Positions 17,361-26,324 of a stretch of DNA of 64,000 nucleotides are shown in pieces. Below the pieces are notes generated by a model. The model was given only the letters and a program-made list of their open reading frames with translations. It was not told the origin of the DNA and did no database searches. The stretch is from Bacillus sp. E(2018) (GTDB lineage: Bacteria > Bacillota > Bacilli > Bacillales > Fictibacillaceae). The first letter of the stretch is position 1; every line of letters starts with the position of its first letter. Position numbers and translations under genes: made by a program. The stretch lies in contig NZ_SCOL01000004.1 in assembly GCF_005503015.1 (NCBI RefSeq), positions 124,001 through 188,000 on the forward strand, given 5' to 3'.

Positions 17361-18926
17361 ATGAGTTTTTCACCATTATTTATTGTGATAGGGGTTGCCG
17401 TTTTCTTAGTCGTTGCTCTTATTAGTGTTTTTATTACAAAGTATAGAACGGCAAGCCCAGATGAAGCATTGATCGTTACAGGAAGCTTCTTAGGAAGCAA
17501 GAACGTAAATATTGATGAAGCAGGCAATCGTATTAAGATCGTTCGTGGAGGCGGTACGTTCGTACTTCCTGTTTTCCAACAAGCAAAGCCACTTAGTTTG
17601 TTAACGAGTAAGTTAGACGTGCAAACTCCAGAAGTTTATACAGAACAAGGTGTTCCCGTTATGGCTGACGGTACAGCGATCATTAAAGTAGGAAGCTCAA
17701 TCGGTGAGATCGCGACTGCAGCTGAACAATTCCTAGGTAAGTTAAAAGAAGATCGTGAGAATGAAGCCCGTGAAGTTCTTGAAGGTCATTTACGTTCTAT
17801 TTTAGGATCGATGACGGTTGAAGAGATCTACAAGAATCGTGAAAAATTCTCACAGGAAGTTCAACGTGTAGCTTCTCAAGATCTAGCTAAAATGGGATTG
17901 ATCATCGTATCGTTTACAATCAAAGATTTACGTGACAAAAACGGATACCTAGATTCTCTTGGTAAGCCTCGTATCGCACAGATTAAGCGTGACGCTGACA
18001 TGGCAATGGCAGAAGCTGAAAAAGAAACGCGTATCAAACGTGCTGAAGCAGATAAAGAAGCAAAGCAGTCTGAGTTAGGGCGCGCGACAGAAGTAGCAGA
18101 AGCCGAAAAGATGAATCAGTTGAAAGTGGCTGAGTTCCGCCGTGAACAAGATGTTGCCAAAGCGCGTGCTGACCAGGCTTACCATTTAGAAGAAGCGATT
18201 GCAAAACAGCAAGTAACTGAACAACAGATGCAGATCAAGATCATCGAGCGTCAAAAACAGATCGAGCTTGAAGAAAAAGAGATCCTGCGTCGTGAAAAGC
18301 AATACGACTCAGAAGTTAAGAAGAAAGCTGATGCAGACCGTTATGCAGTTGAACAAAACGCAGAAGCTGACAAACGCAAACAGGTCGCTGAGGCAGATGC
18401 TCATAAGTATCGTGTTGAAGCCATGGCAAAAGCCGAAGCTGAGAAAGTACGCCTAGACGGACTTTCAAGAGCAGAAGCGGAACGTGCAAAAGGGGAATCC
18501 GAAGCAGATGTTATCCGTTTGAAAGGTCTTGCTGAAGCCGAAGCGAAACAAAAGATCGCAGAAGCGTTTGAGTTATACGGTCAGGCTGCGATGATGGATA
18601 TGATGATTAAGATGCTTCCGGAATACGCGAAGCAAGTAGCAGCACCACTTTCTAACATCGACAAAATTACGGTCGTGGATACAGGCGGCGGTGAAAATGG
18701 TGGAGCAAACCGTATCACAGGTTATGCGACAAACTTAATGTCCTCACTTCAAGAATCACTAAAAGCTTCATCAGGTATTGATGTTAAAGAACTGTTAGAA
18801 AACTTCTCAGGCAAAGGAAATGTTCGCAACAGCATCGACGATCTTCGTATCGAATTTGCTAAAAAAGAGCCAAATGCAGTAGCAACAAAAGAAAAAGCAG
18901 AAGTAAAGACTTCAAAGGGCGAATAA
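17361..18926 (+). CDS. floT: Flotillin-like protein
   Basis: A 521-residue flotillin that organises membrane microdomains. It has an N-terminal membrane helix (about 3-27), an SPFH/PHB domain (about 30-200), a long Ala/Glu/Lys-rich coiled coil (about 205-400) and a C-terminal tail. It follows the NfeD gene by 15 bases with GGAGGGG as ribosome binding site. This is the yuaF-yuaG arrangement of B. subtilis; YuaI was not found. Confidence 0.95.
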   Translation: MSFSPLFIVIGVAVFLVVALISVFITKYRTASPDEALIVTGSFLGSKNVNIDEAGNRIKIVRGGGTFVLPVFQQAKPLSLLTSKLDVQTPEVYTEQGVPVMADGTAIIKVGSSIGEIATAAEQFLGKLKEDRENEAREVLEGHLRSILGSMTVEEIYKNREKFSQEVQRVASQDLAKMGLIIVSFTIKDLRDKNGYLDSLGKPRIAQIKRDADMAMAEAEKETRIKRAEADKEAKQSELGRATEVAEAEKMNQLKVAEFRREQDVAKARADQAYHLEEAIAKQQVTEQQMQIKIIERQKQIELEEKEILRREKQYDSEVKKKADADRYAVEQNAEADKRKQVAEADAHKYRVEAMAKAEAEKVRLDGLSRAEAERAKGESEADVIRLKGLAEAEAKQKIAEAFELYGQAAMMDMMIKMLPEYAKQVAAPLSNIDKITVVDTGGGENGGANRITGYATNLMSSLQESLKASSGIDVKELLENFSGKGNVRNSIDDLRIEFAKKEPNAVATKEKAEVKTSKGE

Positions 18927-18933
18927 ATAAAGA

Positions 18934-18982
18934 AAAAGCTTACTCTAGATGGGCGAATAGCCCTGTGAGAGTAAGCTTTTTG
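18934..18982 (+). terminator. Terminator of the flotillin operon
   Basis: A long stem (AAAAAGCTTACTCT and complement) encloses a smaller GGGC/GCCC hairpin and ends in a short T-run. Confidence 0.85.
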
Positions 18983-19020
18983 TAAATATGGTGGCATTGC
19001 TTGACTGAGAGCTCGTTCAG

Positions 19021-19060
19021 CGAGCGCCATACGAAAAATACGAGCGCCATACGAAAACAT
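19021..19060. repeat. Tandem duplication of a 20-bp unit
   Basis: Two adjacent copies of CGAGCGCCATACGAAAA plus three bases differ only near their ends. A small CGAG hairpin precedes them. They lie downstream of the YqgV-like gene. Confidence 0.8.
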
Positions 19061-19076
19061 TCACTCAGGTCAGGGA

Positions 19077-19388
19077 TTACTCCTTAGTCATCCTTGCTTC
19101 AACAGCTTCCAGCTTTCCTGCCATCGTAGACTTTTTATCGCGGCGGTCATCGATGCGAATATTTGTGGCTACTCGCTGAATGCCATTTGAAAAGGGTACC
19201 TCATGAAGCTGCTGAATCACATGAAAGAGATCGGGAAGCTCGCCTTCAATCAATGTACTCATAGGAGTAAGCTGGTAATTTACCTTATCTTTGTTTTGCT
19301 GAAGAACTTTTTGTATTTCCGCTACATATTCACTAACACTAGGAGTTTCAGTACCGATCGGAATGATCGTAATATCAACAATTGCCAT
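19077..19388 (-). CDS. UPF0045/MTH1187-family protein (YqgV-like)
   Basis: A 103-residue ferredoxin-fold protein of the MTH1187/YkoF group, whose members bind thiamine or its precursors. Conserved pieces are the N-terminal VDITIIPIGTETPSVSEYV and the central YQLTPMSTLIEGEL. Its single-domain size matches B. subtilis YqgV. It is transcribed alone, and thiamine binding is inferred only from the family. Confidence 0.85.
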   Translation of the reverse strand: MAIVDITIIPIGTETPSVSEYVAEIQKVLQQNKDKVNYQLTPMSTLIEGELPDLFHVIQQLHEVPFSNGIQRVATNIRIDDRRDKKSTMAGKLEAVEARMTKE

Positions 19389-19461
19389 AAATAGAACACC
19401 TCAACTTTTTTCTTTATTGTAGCAAAACCAAACATAATGACAAACAAAAGGACGGATACTC

Positions 19462-19881
19462 ATGGAAATTCAGAATGCGAAGAAACACCATCTTCAAAAA
19501 ATAATAGCATTAGATAAAAAAATGATCGGAAGTGATCACAGGAAAGAAGAGATCGATCATGCGATAAAAGAGGAAAGATGTCTCATCCTCTATCAGGAGG
19601 ATGAGATCGCTGCTTTTTTAATCTATCATACTCACTTCTTTGACTGCTGTTTTATATCGCTAATCATGGTTGATCCGGCTCATCAAAGAAAAGGAATGGC
19701 GAGTAGTTTGTTAACACACATGAGTAAGATCTCACCTACAAATAAGCTATTCTCATCCACAAATGAATCAAATGAATCTATGAAAAAGGTATTTATCAAA
19801 AACCATTTTAAGAGTAGCGGGTTTATCGATAACTTAGATGAAGGAGATCCAGAGATTATTTATTTTAAAAACTGTTACTAA
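19462..19881 (+). CDS. GNAT-family N-acetyltransferase
   Basis: The 139-residue protein has the GNAT acetyl-CoA-binding motif IMVDPAHQRKGMASSLL (about 70-86) preceded by a beta strand, and an otherwise short fold. The substrate is unknown. It is divergent from the YqgV-like gene and precedes the Nif3-like gene by 52 bases. Confidence 0.85.
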   Translation: MEIQNAKKHHLQKIIALDKKMIGSDHRKEEIDHAIKEERCLILYQEDEIAAFLIYHTHFFDCCFISLIMVDPAHQRKGMASSLLTHMSKISPTNKLFSSTNESNESMKKVFIKNHFKSSGFIDNLDEGDPEIIYFKNCY

Positions 19882-19933
19882 AAGTTTGGGCCGCCTTCAA
19901 CAAGCATCCCTATAAAAGAAAGGAAGAAACAAG

Positions 19934-20959
19934 ATGGTGGAACTAAAGAGAATAGACGACGCGATTGATGAACTTTTTACATATAGAAGTATTGGAACAG
20001 ATCCGGCGTTCAGTAGGTTTATTCCGATGGTTTACGATCCAATCCATTTTGATTGGCGCCATGAGTTTGAACCTGAATTTATCAAACTGTTCAACGGACT
20101 CATGCTTAGAGGAGACGATAAGGTAAATCGAGTATTTTTGGCTGTTTTCCCTACAGAAGAAATTTTAGAAAGATTCATTGCTGAAAGTCATCCAGGAGAT
20201 CTGTTATTTATGCATCACCCCATTGTGATGGAATGCGGAGATCCAAAAGGGAAATGGGGAAGAGGCTTTATGCCGATACCTCCTCATTTTATCCAGCAGA
20301 TGAAGAAAAGACGTTTATCGGTATTTACGCTTCATGTACCACTCGATTATTCAAGGGTAATCAGCACGAGTGATGCATGGAGAGAAGCATTGAACGCAAA
20401 CGTGATTGGAGAACTATTGAAGGATGATAACGGAGCTTGTGGTATTCTTTGTGAAATAGCTCCTACTTCTACAGAGGACTTGATTCATCATTCCACCGAA
20501 TTGTTCCGAATTCCTTATGCTGATGTACATGGTCCTATTCATAAAAACATAACGAAGATTGCGATTGTAGCAGGATGCGGTGATAAAGTAGAAGCAATGA
20601 TCGAGGCAGAAAAGAGGGGCGCAGAAGCCTATTTGACAGGTGAGGTGCATTGTCACATCGATAATGAGTACGGTAAAAAGAAGTACGAACAGATGAAAAG
20701 CTATATGGCTCAAAGTACAATGAGCTTAATCGGAGTATCGCATGCTGCTTCTGAATACTTAGTGCATGCTACACAGTTGAAATGGTGGTTTGAAGAGAAG
20801 TTTCAATTACCTGTAACGCGCTATTACCTCAAAGTAAATGGTGGGTATGATCACAACAAAAAAGAGGTGGGAAGAAGTCATGAACATTCGGCGAGCGAAA
20901 ATAACAGATGCAGCAGAAATTGCGAAAGTACACGTGAAAAGCTGGCAGCAATCGTATAA
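19934..20959 (+). CDS. Nif3/DUF34-family dinuclear metal protein
   Basis: The 341-residue protein has Nif3-family metal ligand motifs: MHHPIV (about 96-101), FTLHVPLDYS (about 134-143), and TGEVHCHIDNEY near 236-247. The family forms hexameric rings with two metals, and its exact function is unsettled. The last 26 codons overlap the next gene in another frame by 80 bases, an unusual amount. This suggests a lost stop codon or a frameshift near the end, so the C-terminal tail after VNGGYDHNKKE is doubtful. Confidence 0.82.
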   Translation: MVELKRIDDAIDELFTYRSIGTDPAFSRFIPMVYDPIHFDWRHEFEPEFIKLFNGLMLRGDDKVNRVFLAVFPTEEILERFIAESHPGDLLFMHHPIVMECGDPKGKWGRGFMPIPPHFIQQMKKRRLSVFTLHVPLDYSRVISTSDAWREALNANVIGELLKDDNGACGILCEIAPTSTEDLIHHSTELFRIPYADVHGPIHKNITKIAIVAGCGDKVEAMIEAEKRGAEAYLTGEVHCHIDNEYGKKKYEQMKSYMAQSTMSLIGVSHAASEYLVHATQLKWWFEEKFQLPVTRYYLKVNGGYDHNKKEVGRSHEHSASENNRCSRNCESTREKLAAIV

Positions 20960-21413
20960 AGGTCTAGTAGATGACGATTATTTATCACAGATGTCAGTTA
21001 CGGAAAGAGAAGAAAGATGGAAAGAATGGTTGGTCCAGAAATCGCACATTGTTCTTGTTTTAGAAGATGAGAATAATCATTTGTGTGGTTTTATTTCTGG
21101 AGGTTCAATCAGGTCACAACATCAATATGAGAGTGAGATATATGCTTTTTACTTAGAAAAAGCAGTGCAACAAAAAGGACATGGAACGAGAATGCTTAAA
21201 GCATTCTCGATAGAACTTACATCTATAGGGAAGAAAAGTATGATCGTGTGGGTATTGAAAGAAAATCCATCCAAACAAGCATATATTTCAACAGGTGGGA
21301 AAAAGATAGATGAAGAACAGATAACAATAGGAAAGCAGCACTTGTTTGAAGAATGCTTTGCATGGGATGACATAACGTATATACTAACTACTAGTACCGA
21401 ACAAACGACTTAA
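20880..21413 (+). CDS. GNAT-family N-acetyltransferase
   Basis: A 177-residue acetyltransferase starting at ATG 20880 with GAGGTGGG upstream. It begins NIRRAKITDAAEIAKVHVKSWQQSYKGLV, a strongly conserved opening in this family, and has the acetyl-CoA loop QQKGHGTRML. It overlaps the Nif3-like gene end by 80 bases and is probably co-transcribed with it. The substrate is unknown. Confidence 0.88.
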   Translation: MNIRRAKITDAAEIAKVHVKSWQQSYKGLVDDDYLSQMSVTEREERWKEWLVQKSHIVLVLEDENNHLCGFISGGSIRSQHQYESEIYAFYLEKAVQQKGHGTRMLKAFSIELTSIGKKSMIVWVLKENPSKQAYISTGGKKIDEEQITIGKQHLFEECFAWDDITYILTTSTEQTT

Positions 21414-21524
21414 ATACATAGAAAAAACAACCCTGCGTTTTACTGAAATGTATTTTCCTCTTTCCAAATTACCCAATTTATCGTTACAATGGTAGAAGGT
21501 GTAAAAAAAGAAGTTGGTGACGTC

Positions 21525-22139
21525 ATGGAATTTGACTTAATAAATATCATACATCAATATAGCTATTTTGGTATTTTTCTACTATTGGCATTAGGTATTA
21601 TCGGCTTACCTATCCCGGATGAAATCCTTTTGGCCACTGTAGGATACTTCATTTTTGCAGGAGATCTTCCTTTTTTACCTGCTGTAATGAGTGCTTTTTT
21701 AGGAGCGATAGCAGGTATTACGGGTAGCTATTATTTTGGAAACATCTGTGGTAAACCTCTGTTAAAAAAGTTAGGCCCAAAATTTGGGGTATCTGAAGAA
21801 AAGATAGATAAAACACAAAATTTCTTTTTAAAGTATGGAAAATCAGCATTGTTTTTTGGCTACTTTATGCCGGGAATCAGACACCTGACCGCTTATTTTG
21901 CTGGAATGTATTCTTTAAATGGGAGACAATTCGCACTTTACGCTTATAGTGGTGCTTTGTTCTGGTGTTCCTTCTTTATCGTGATCGGCTATCAATTGGC
22001 AGGTCGATGGGCTCTAGTTATGGAAGTGATTCATAAAGTAGGTCTGTTTGCTTTTACAATCGTTATCCTTAGTGTTGTTGCTTGGTTCATCTTTAAGCCG
22101 AAAAACAAAGGTTCTTATCTAAATGGATGGTTTAAATAA
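21525..22139 (+). CDS. DedA-family membrane protein
   Basis: The 204-residue protein has about five hydrophobic segments and the DedA/VTT signature FGYFMPGIRHLTAYFAG with the conserved Arg in a re-entrant region. DedA proteins are linked to lipid-carrier recycling and membrane potential. I prefer ATG 21525; an in-frame ATG at 21489 lies inside a probable -10 region. Upstream of it is TTACAATGG. It is a single gene ended by a terminator. Confidence 0.88.
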   Translation: MEFDLINIIHQYSYFGIFLLLALGIIGLPIPDEILLATVGYFIFAGDLPFLPAVMSAFLGAIAGITGSYYFGNICGKPLLKKLGPKFGVSEEKIDKTQNFFLKYGKSALFFGYFMPGIRHLTAYFAGMYSLNGRQFALYAYSGALFWCSFFIVIGYQLAGRWALVMEVIHKVGLFAFTIVILSVVAWFIFKPKNKGSYLNGWFK

Positions 22140-22145
22140 TAATGT

Positions 22146-22171
22146 CTTCCAACGTTGGAAGGCTTTTTTTT
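22146..22171 (+). terminator. Terminator after dedA-like gene
   Basis: CTTCCAACGTTGGAAG is a perfect palindrome followed by GGC and a T-run. Confidence 0.85.
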
Positions 22172-22267
22172 ATGTCTTTTAACAAAAATCATTGGTATGT
22201 ATATTTTCTCTTCAACAAACAAATTTTATTAGATGACAGTCAAAAATTTTTAAAGGAGTGTCATTTA

Positions 22268-22810
22268 ATGAAAAAGACTATTCTCGTTACTTCAATGGCC
22301 GTAATGTTATCTTCGTTTCTAGGTGCTTGTGGAATGAATAACAACGACAAGGACATGGGAAAAGAAGCGCGTAACAACATGACTGAAGTGAACTACGACA
22401 ATCGTGCTGATCGCAATATGGATAACATGAACAACAATATGGATATGGGTATGGACAACCAATACGACGAAAACACGCGTATGGATGTAGCGGATAAAGC
22501 AGCTAATAAAGTAACCGATCTTAAAGAAGTTGACGATGCGACCGTTATCGTTACAGAGAACAACGCTTATGTAGCTGCAAAGCTAAAAGGCGGCGAGAGC
22601 ATGAAGCTTTCGAGAGAAACAGAAAAGAAAATTGGGGATACAGTTCGAAAAACAGATCCAGATATTAATGATGTATTTGTTTCAACGAATCCCGATTTCA
22701 TCGATCGTATGAACGGATATGCAGATCAAATCAACAAAGGAAACCCTGTTTCAGGTTTCGTAAAAGAGTTTAATGATACGATCAAGCGTGTGTTCCCAAC
22801 AAACCGTTAA
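22268..22810 (+). CDS. YhcN/YlaJ-family sporulation lipoprotein
   Basis: The 180-residue protein starts at ATG 22268 behind AAGGAGT. It has a lipoprotein signal (lipobox LGAC), a Met/Asn/Asp-rich linker, and a YhcN/YlaJ domain (about 80-170) with VADKAANKVTDLKEVDDATVIV-type core and VFVSTNPDFIDRM. Members are found in the spore inner membrane or coat. Longer in-frame upstream codons run through a terminator and are not used. Confidence 0.88.
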   Translation: MKKTILVTSMAVMLSSFLGACGMNNNDKDMGKEARNNMTEVNYDNRADRNMDNMNNNMDMGMDNQYDENTRMDVADKAANKVTDLKEVDDATVIVTENNAYVAAKLKGGESMKLSRETEKKIGDTVRKTDPDINDVFVSTNPDFIDRMNGYADQINKGNPVSGFVKEFNDTIKRVFPTNR

Positions 22811-22820
22811 TTCTTGAGTT

Positions 22821-22845
22821 TAAGGGCTGAGATTTCTCAGTCCTT
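22821..22845 (+). terminator. Hairpin after YhcN/YlaJ gene
   Basis: AAGGGCTGAGA pairs with TCAGTCCTTT but the T-run is weak. Confidence 0.5.
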
Positions 22846-23003
22846 TCCTTACGAAAACATTTGTTAGAAAATTCATTATATCTGAATATTGACTCCAATC
22901 TCATATCGTGTTACAAATACATATGGATAAAAAAATATTTCGACAAAATTCGATAAAAATGATAATAAAGTCGTATAGATGACCACGGAGGAGGAAATTT
23001 AAT

Positions 23004-24317
23004 ATGCAGAAGCGAACGCTCTCGGTGGGCTTAATGTTATTTGCTTTATTTTTTGGAGCAGGAAATTTAATCTTTCCGCCAGCATTGGGTCAGTCAGCGG
23101 GTGAAATGGTCTGGCAGTCCATGATTGGCTTTTTTATAACAGGAGTTGGATTACCTTTACTAGGGGTAATCGCATTAGCACGTACGGGTGGGGGTCTACA
23201 AACCTTAACGGAACGAGTTAATCCGTTATTCGGTTCTGTTTTCGCAATCATCCTTTATTTAGCCATAGGGCCGTTCTTTGGGATTCCAAGAACAGGAACG
23301 GTTTCTTATGAGATGGCAGTCGTTCCTTTCTTACCAGAAAGTATGAACAATGGGCTGACTCTTTTCTTATTTACAATTGTATTCTTTGCAGTAACGTATT
23401 GGCTCTCTTTAAATCCTTCAAAACTTGTAGACCGAATCGGCAATATCTTAACGCCGTTATTGTTGCTCATTATCGTATCTCTTTTAGTTAAGGCTGTTAT
23501 TACACCGGTTGGGAAACTAGGAACTGCATCTCCTGATTATGCTAGCAATCCTTTAGTTAAAGGGTTTATGGATGGATATTTGACGATGGATACACTAGGA
23601 GCACTTGCGTTTGGTATCGTAGTCATCACAGCAGTGAAGAGACCAGATATGAAAAAAGAACAAGTAACTAAAATGGTCATTAAGGCAGGCTTGATCGCAG
23701 CTACTTGTTTAGCTGCTGTTTATGGCATCTTAGCTTATTTGGGAGCAACAAGTCAGGCTCTTGGAAAAACGGATAATGGCGGTCAGATCCTTACGAATGT
23801 TGTAGCAGAACTATTTGGACCGTTCGGAAATGTATTACTTGGACTTGCTGTAGCATTAGCTTGTCTTACAACATCCGTAGGCCTTGTCACTGCTTGTGGT
23901 GAATTTGCAAAAAAAATGTTCCCAAATGTTTCATATAAAACCGTAGTACTTACGATGAGTGTGTTTAGTGCAGGAGTTGCAAACTTAGGATTAACACAAC
24001 TCATCTCAGTTTCTGTACCTGTTTTAACAGCTATCTATCCGATTGCGATCGTATTGATTCTGCTTTCTTTTCTACATGATGTGTTCTCTGGAAGAAAAGA
24101 GGTATATATCGGCGGAATCGTTGCAACGGCCCTTGTTTCCATTGCAGATGGATTAAAAGCTTTCGGACTCAAATTGGGTGCGATTGAACAGATTTATTCA
24201 TATATTCCGCTTTATGCAGATGGCATCGGTTGGCTGATTCCAGCGATTATTGGATCAGTTGTCGGTTTTATCATTGCTGTGATAAGAGGTAGAATTGTTA
24301 TCTTCTCTACAAATTAA
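23004..24317 (+). CDS. brnQ: Branched-chain amino acid:cation symporter BrnQ
   Basis: The 437-residue, 12-helix transporter of the LIVCS family takes up leucine, isoleucine and valine. The N-terminal FALFFGAGNLIFPP is the family signature. It starts at ATG 23004 with GGAGGAGG upstream. A weak CodY-box-like sequence (TATTTCGACAAAATT, 11 of 15 matches, 22936-22950) lies in the promoter region; CodY control is known for brnQ in B. subtilis but is only suggested here. Confidence 0.94.
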   Translation: MQKRTLSVGLMLFALFFGAGNLIFPPALGQSAGEMVWQSMIGFFITGVGLPLLGVIALARTGGGLQTLTERVNPLFGSVFAIILYLAIGPFFGIPRTGTVSYEMAVVPFLPESMNNGLTLFLFTIVFFAVTYWLSLNPSKLVDRIGNILTPLLLLIIVSLLVKAVITPVGKLGTASPDYASNPLVKGFMDGYLTMDTLGALAFGIVVITAVKRPDMKKEQVTKMVIKAGLIAATCLAAVYGILAYLGATSQALGKTDNGGQILTNVVAELFGPFGNVLLGLAVALACLTTSVGLVTACGEFAKKMFPNVSYKTVVLTMSVFSAGVANLGLTQLISVSVPVLTAIYPIAIVLILLSFLHDVFSGRKEVYIGGIVATALVSIADGLKAFGLKLGAIEQIYSYIPLYADGIGWLIPAIIGSVVGFIIAVIRGRIVIFSTN

Positions 24318-24326
24318 GTTAAAACG

Positions 24327-24360
24327 AATGCCTTAGGATTAGAATCCTAAGGCATTTTTT
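24327..24360. terminator. Bidirectional terminator after brnQ
   Basis: AATGCCTTAGGATT and its complement form a 14-bp stem followed by a T-run. Confidence 0.9.
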
Positions 24361-24368
24361 GATCTTAT

Positions 24369-25826
24369 TTATACCAACGCTGGTGTCTTTTCCTTTATTT
24401 TCGCTGCAACGTTTTGAGCGATCCACACGCCACATGCACTAGCTTGGGCAAGACCACGTGTTATGCCAGCACCATCTCCACCAACATAGAGCCCGTTGAT
24501 CTCTGACTCAAACTTGTCATCAAGCTTTGGACGTGCAGAATAGAACTTGGCTTCTACACCATAAAACAACGTGTGTTCTGATGCGATCCCTGGTGTAACT
24601 TTGTCTAAAGCCTCCGTCATTTCAATCAAACTTTTCATCGTGTTATAAGGAAGCACAAGACCTAGGTCACCTGGTACTGCTTCTTTTAATGTTGGACGAA
24701 GAAACCCTTCTTTAATACGTTTATCAGTAGAGCGACGTCCTTTTAGAATATCACCATATTTCTGAACAACGAGCCCGCCCATAGAGAGCTGATTGGCAAG
24801 TCTTGAAACTTCATGAGCGTATTCAGTAGGCTGATCAAACGGTTCAGCGAATTGATGTGAGACGAGCAGCGCAAAGTTTGTGTTCTCGCTGCCTAGCTTT
24901 GGATCTTTATAGGCATGTCCGTTCGCTAGCATGATGCCAGAATGGTTCTCTACGACTACGTGCCCAGAAGGGTTAGAGCAGAACGTTCTTACTTTTGTGC
25001 CAACAGATGTATTAAAAACAAATTTTCCTTCGTAAAGGTGCTTGTTGATCTCTTCCATCACTAAGTTGGACGTTTCCACGCGAACGCCTATATCCACTTG
25101 GTTAGCTGTCATTTTAATTCGACGTTTCTTAAGAATCTTAGTTAGCCAAGATGACCCATCGCGGCCAGGAACAATAACAACTTTCTCAGAAGTCAGAGAA
25201 GTTCCGTCTTTTAAAAGAATCCCTTTCGCTACATAACCTTCAGTTGTTCGTTCTGTAATGAGATCTTCAACCTCAGCTTTATATTTCATCTCAATGCGCG
25301 TTTTTAAATATTCATAGATGCTTTTCAGTATTTCAAGGTTTTGTTCTGTGCCAAGATGACGAACTTGAGCGCGTAACAGCTTTAGACCAGCTGCATAACC
25401 ACGCTTTTCAATATCTTTAACTTCTGGTGTCAGCGGGTCAGTAATCGAATCTGTGGCACCATGCTCCAAGTTGATATCATCTACATATTTAATAAGTTCA
25501 ACCACTTGTTCTTCAGAAAGATAATCAGTCATCCATCCTCCGAATTCGCTCGTAATATTGAACTTTCCATCCGAATAAGCTCCTGCTCCGCCAAAACCGT
25601 TTGTTATCGAACAAGCCGGTAAACAACCAGCAAATTCTTTTCTACCTGCTGCAGGCGGACACTTTTGAATTTTCTTCTCTAAAATCGGGCACGAGCGTGC
25701 ATAGATGTCATGTCCCTTATCTATTAACAAAATCTTTGCTTCTGGAAGCTGTCTCGTTAGTTCATAGCTCGTGAAAATCCCAGCAGGACCTGCGCCAACA
25801 ACAATTACATCATAATGGGTATTCAT
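24369..25826 (-). CDS. FAD-dependent dehydrogenase (COG2509-type)
   Basis: A 485-residue flavoprotein with the N-terminal dinucleotide-binding motif VIVVGAGPAGIFTSYEL and a C-terminal FAD motif LYVGGDGAGITRGLAQAS. Four Cys residues cluster near 48-77 (CPIL, KCPPAAG, AGCLPAC), with the following NGFGGAGAYSDGKFN typical of this uncharacterised dehydrogenase family. ATG 25826 is chosen because AGGGGG precedes it; upstream codons lack a site. The substrate is not known. Confidence 0.85.
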   Translation of the reverse strand: MNTHYDVIVVGAGPAGIFTSYELTRQLPEAKILLIDKGHDIYARSCPILEKKIQKCPPAAGRKEFAGCLPACSITNGFGGAGAYSDGKFNITSEFGGWMTDYLSEEQVVELIKYVDDINLEHGATDSITDPLTPEVKDIEKRGYAAGLKLLRAQVRHLGTEQNLEILKSIYEYLKTRIEMKYKAEVEDLITERTTEGYVAKGILLKDGTSLTSEKVVIVPGRDGSSWLTKILKKRRIKMTANQVDIGVRVETSNLVMEEINKHLYEGKFVFNTSVGTKVRTFCSNPSGHVVVENHSGIMLANGHAYKDPKLGSENTNFALLVSHQFAEPFDQPTEYAHEVSRLANQLSMGGLVVQKYGDILKGRRSTDKRIKEGFLRPTLKEAVPGDLGLVLPYNTMKSLIEMTEALDKVTPGIASEHTLFYGVEAKFYSARPKLDDKFESEINGLYVGGDGAGITRGLAQASACGVWIAQNVAAKIKEKTPALV

Positions 25827-26128
25827 AATAATCCCCCTTGAAATACTTGGTAGTTTTTCTTGAATTGTTTTTTCCCTTGGTAAATATAACAATTATCTAA
25901 GTGGATTTCAACTAAAATACGAACAATTTAATAAAATAATATATTTTTATTCGTGTTTTAGTTTTAGAAGGGTGATTGATATGAGGATTGACTGTAAATC
26001 AGGAAATAAGATTACAATATAAAAACAGGTATGAGAAACCGATTTTCATTTTATCCCCACCATCTCAAAACAAAAGACTATTTTCTAAAAGATTGTTGAT
26101 TTAATATCTTTTGTCTACCTCTTTGACT

Positions 26129-26257
26129 GTTGATTGGAGTGGAAGGTGCGAGACTCCTGTGGGACAGGCTGGCAGGTGAGACACTTAAAAGTGAAACGCC
26201 CAAATGTGGCTCACCGCCTGCCCCGCGGAAAGCGAGCAGCCTGGAACGGAAATCAAC
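26129..26257 (+). repeat. Dispersed palindromic repeat, short form (copy B)
   Basis: Exactly 129 bp bounded by GTTGATT and AATCAAC. Shared blocks include TGCGAGACTCCT, TGGCTCACCG and GCGGAAAGCGAGCA. It lies in the 498-base gap between the FAD dehydrogenase and the exported protein gene. The rest of that gap is AT-rich with no gene seen. Confidence 0.9.
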
Positions 26258-26298
26258 ACTCCTAAAAGCAACAAAGTTTACGAGAACAGCCAAAAAAA

Positions 26299-26322
26299 AC
26301 CTAAAGAAAGGGCTTCTTCAGG
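26299..26322 (-). terminator. Terminator of the exported-protein gene
   Basis: AACCTAAAGAA pairs with TTCTTCAGGTT with one mismatch, followed on the minus strand by an eight-base T-run. Confidence 0.8.
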
Positions 26323-26324
26323 TT

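Noticed and set aside
18268..18456. Short Lys-rich frame within the flotillin coiled coil
   Set aside because: It is an out-of-frame shadow of the Ala/Glu/Lys repeat codons.
25981..26022. Thirteen-codon frame behind a GAAGGGTG sequence
   Set aside because: No hairpin or downstream gene relation supports a leader peptide, and chance occurrence is likely.
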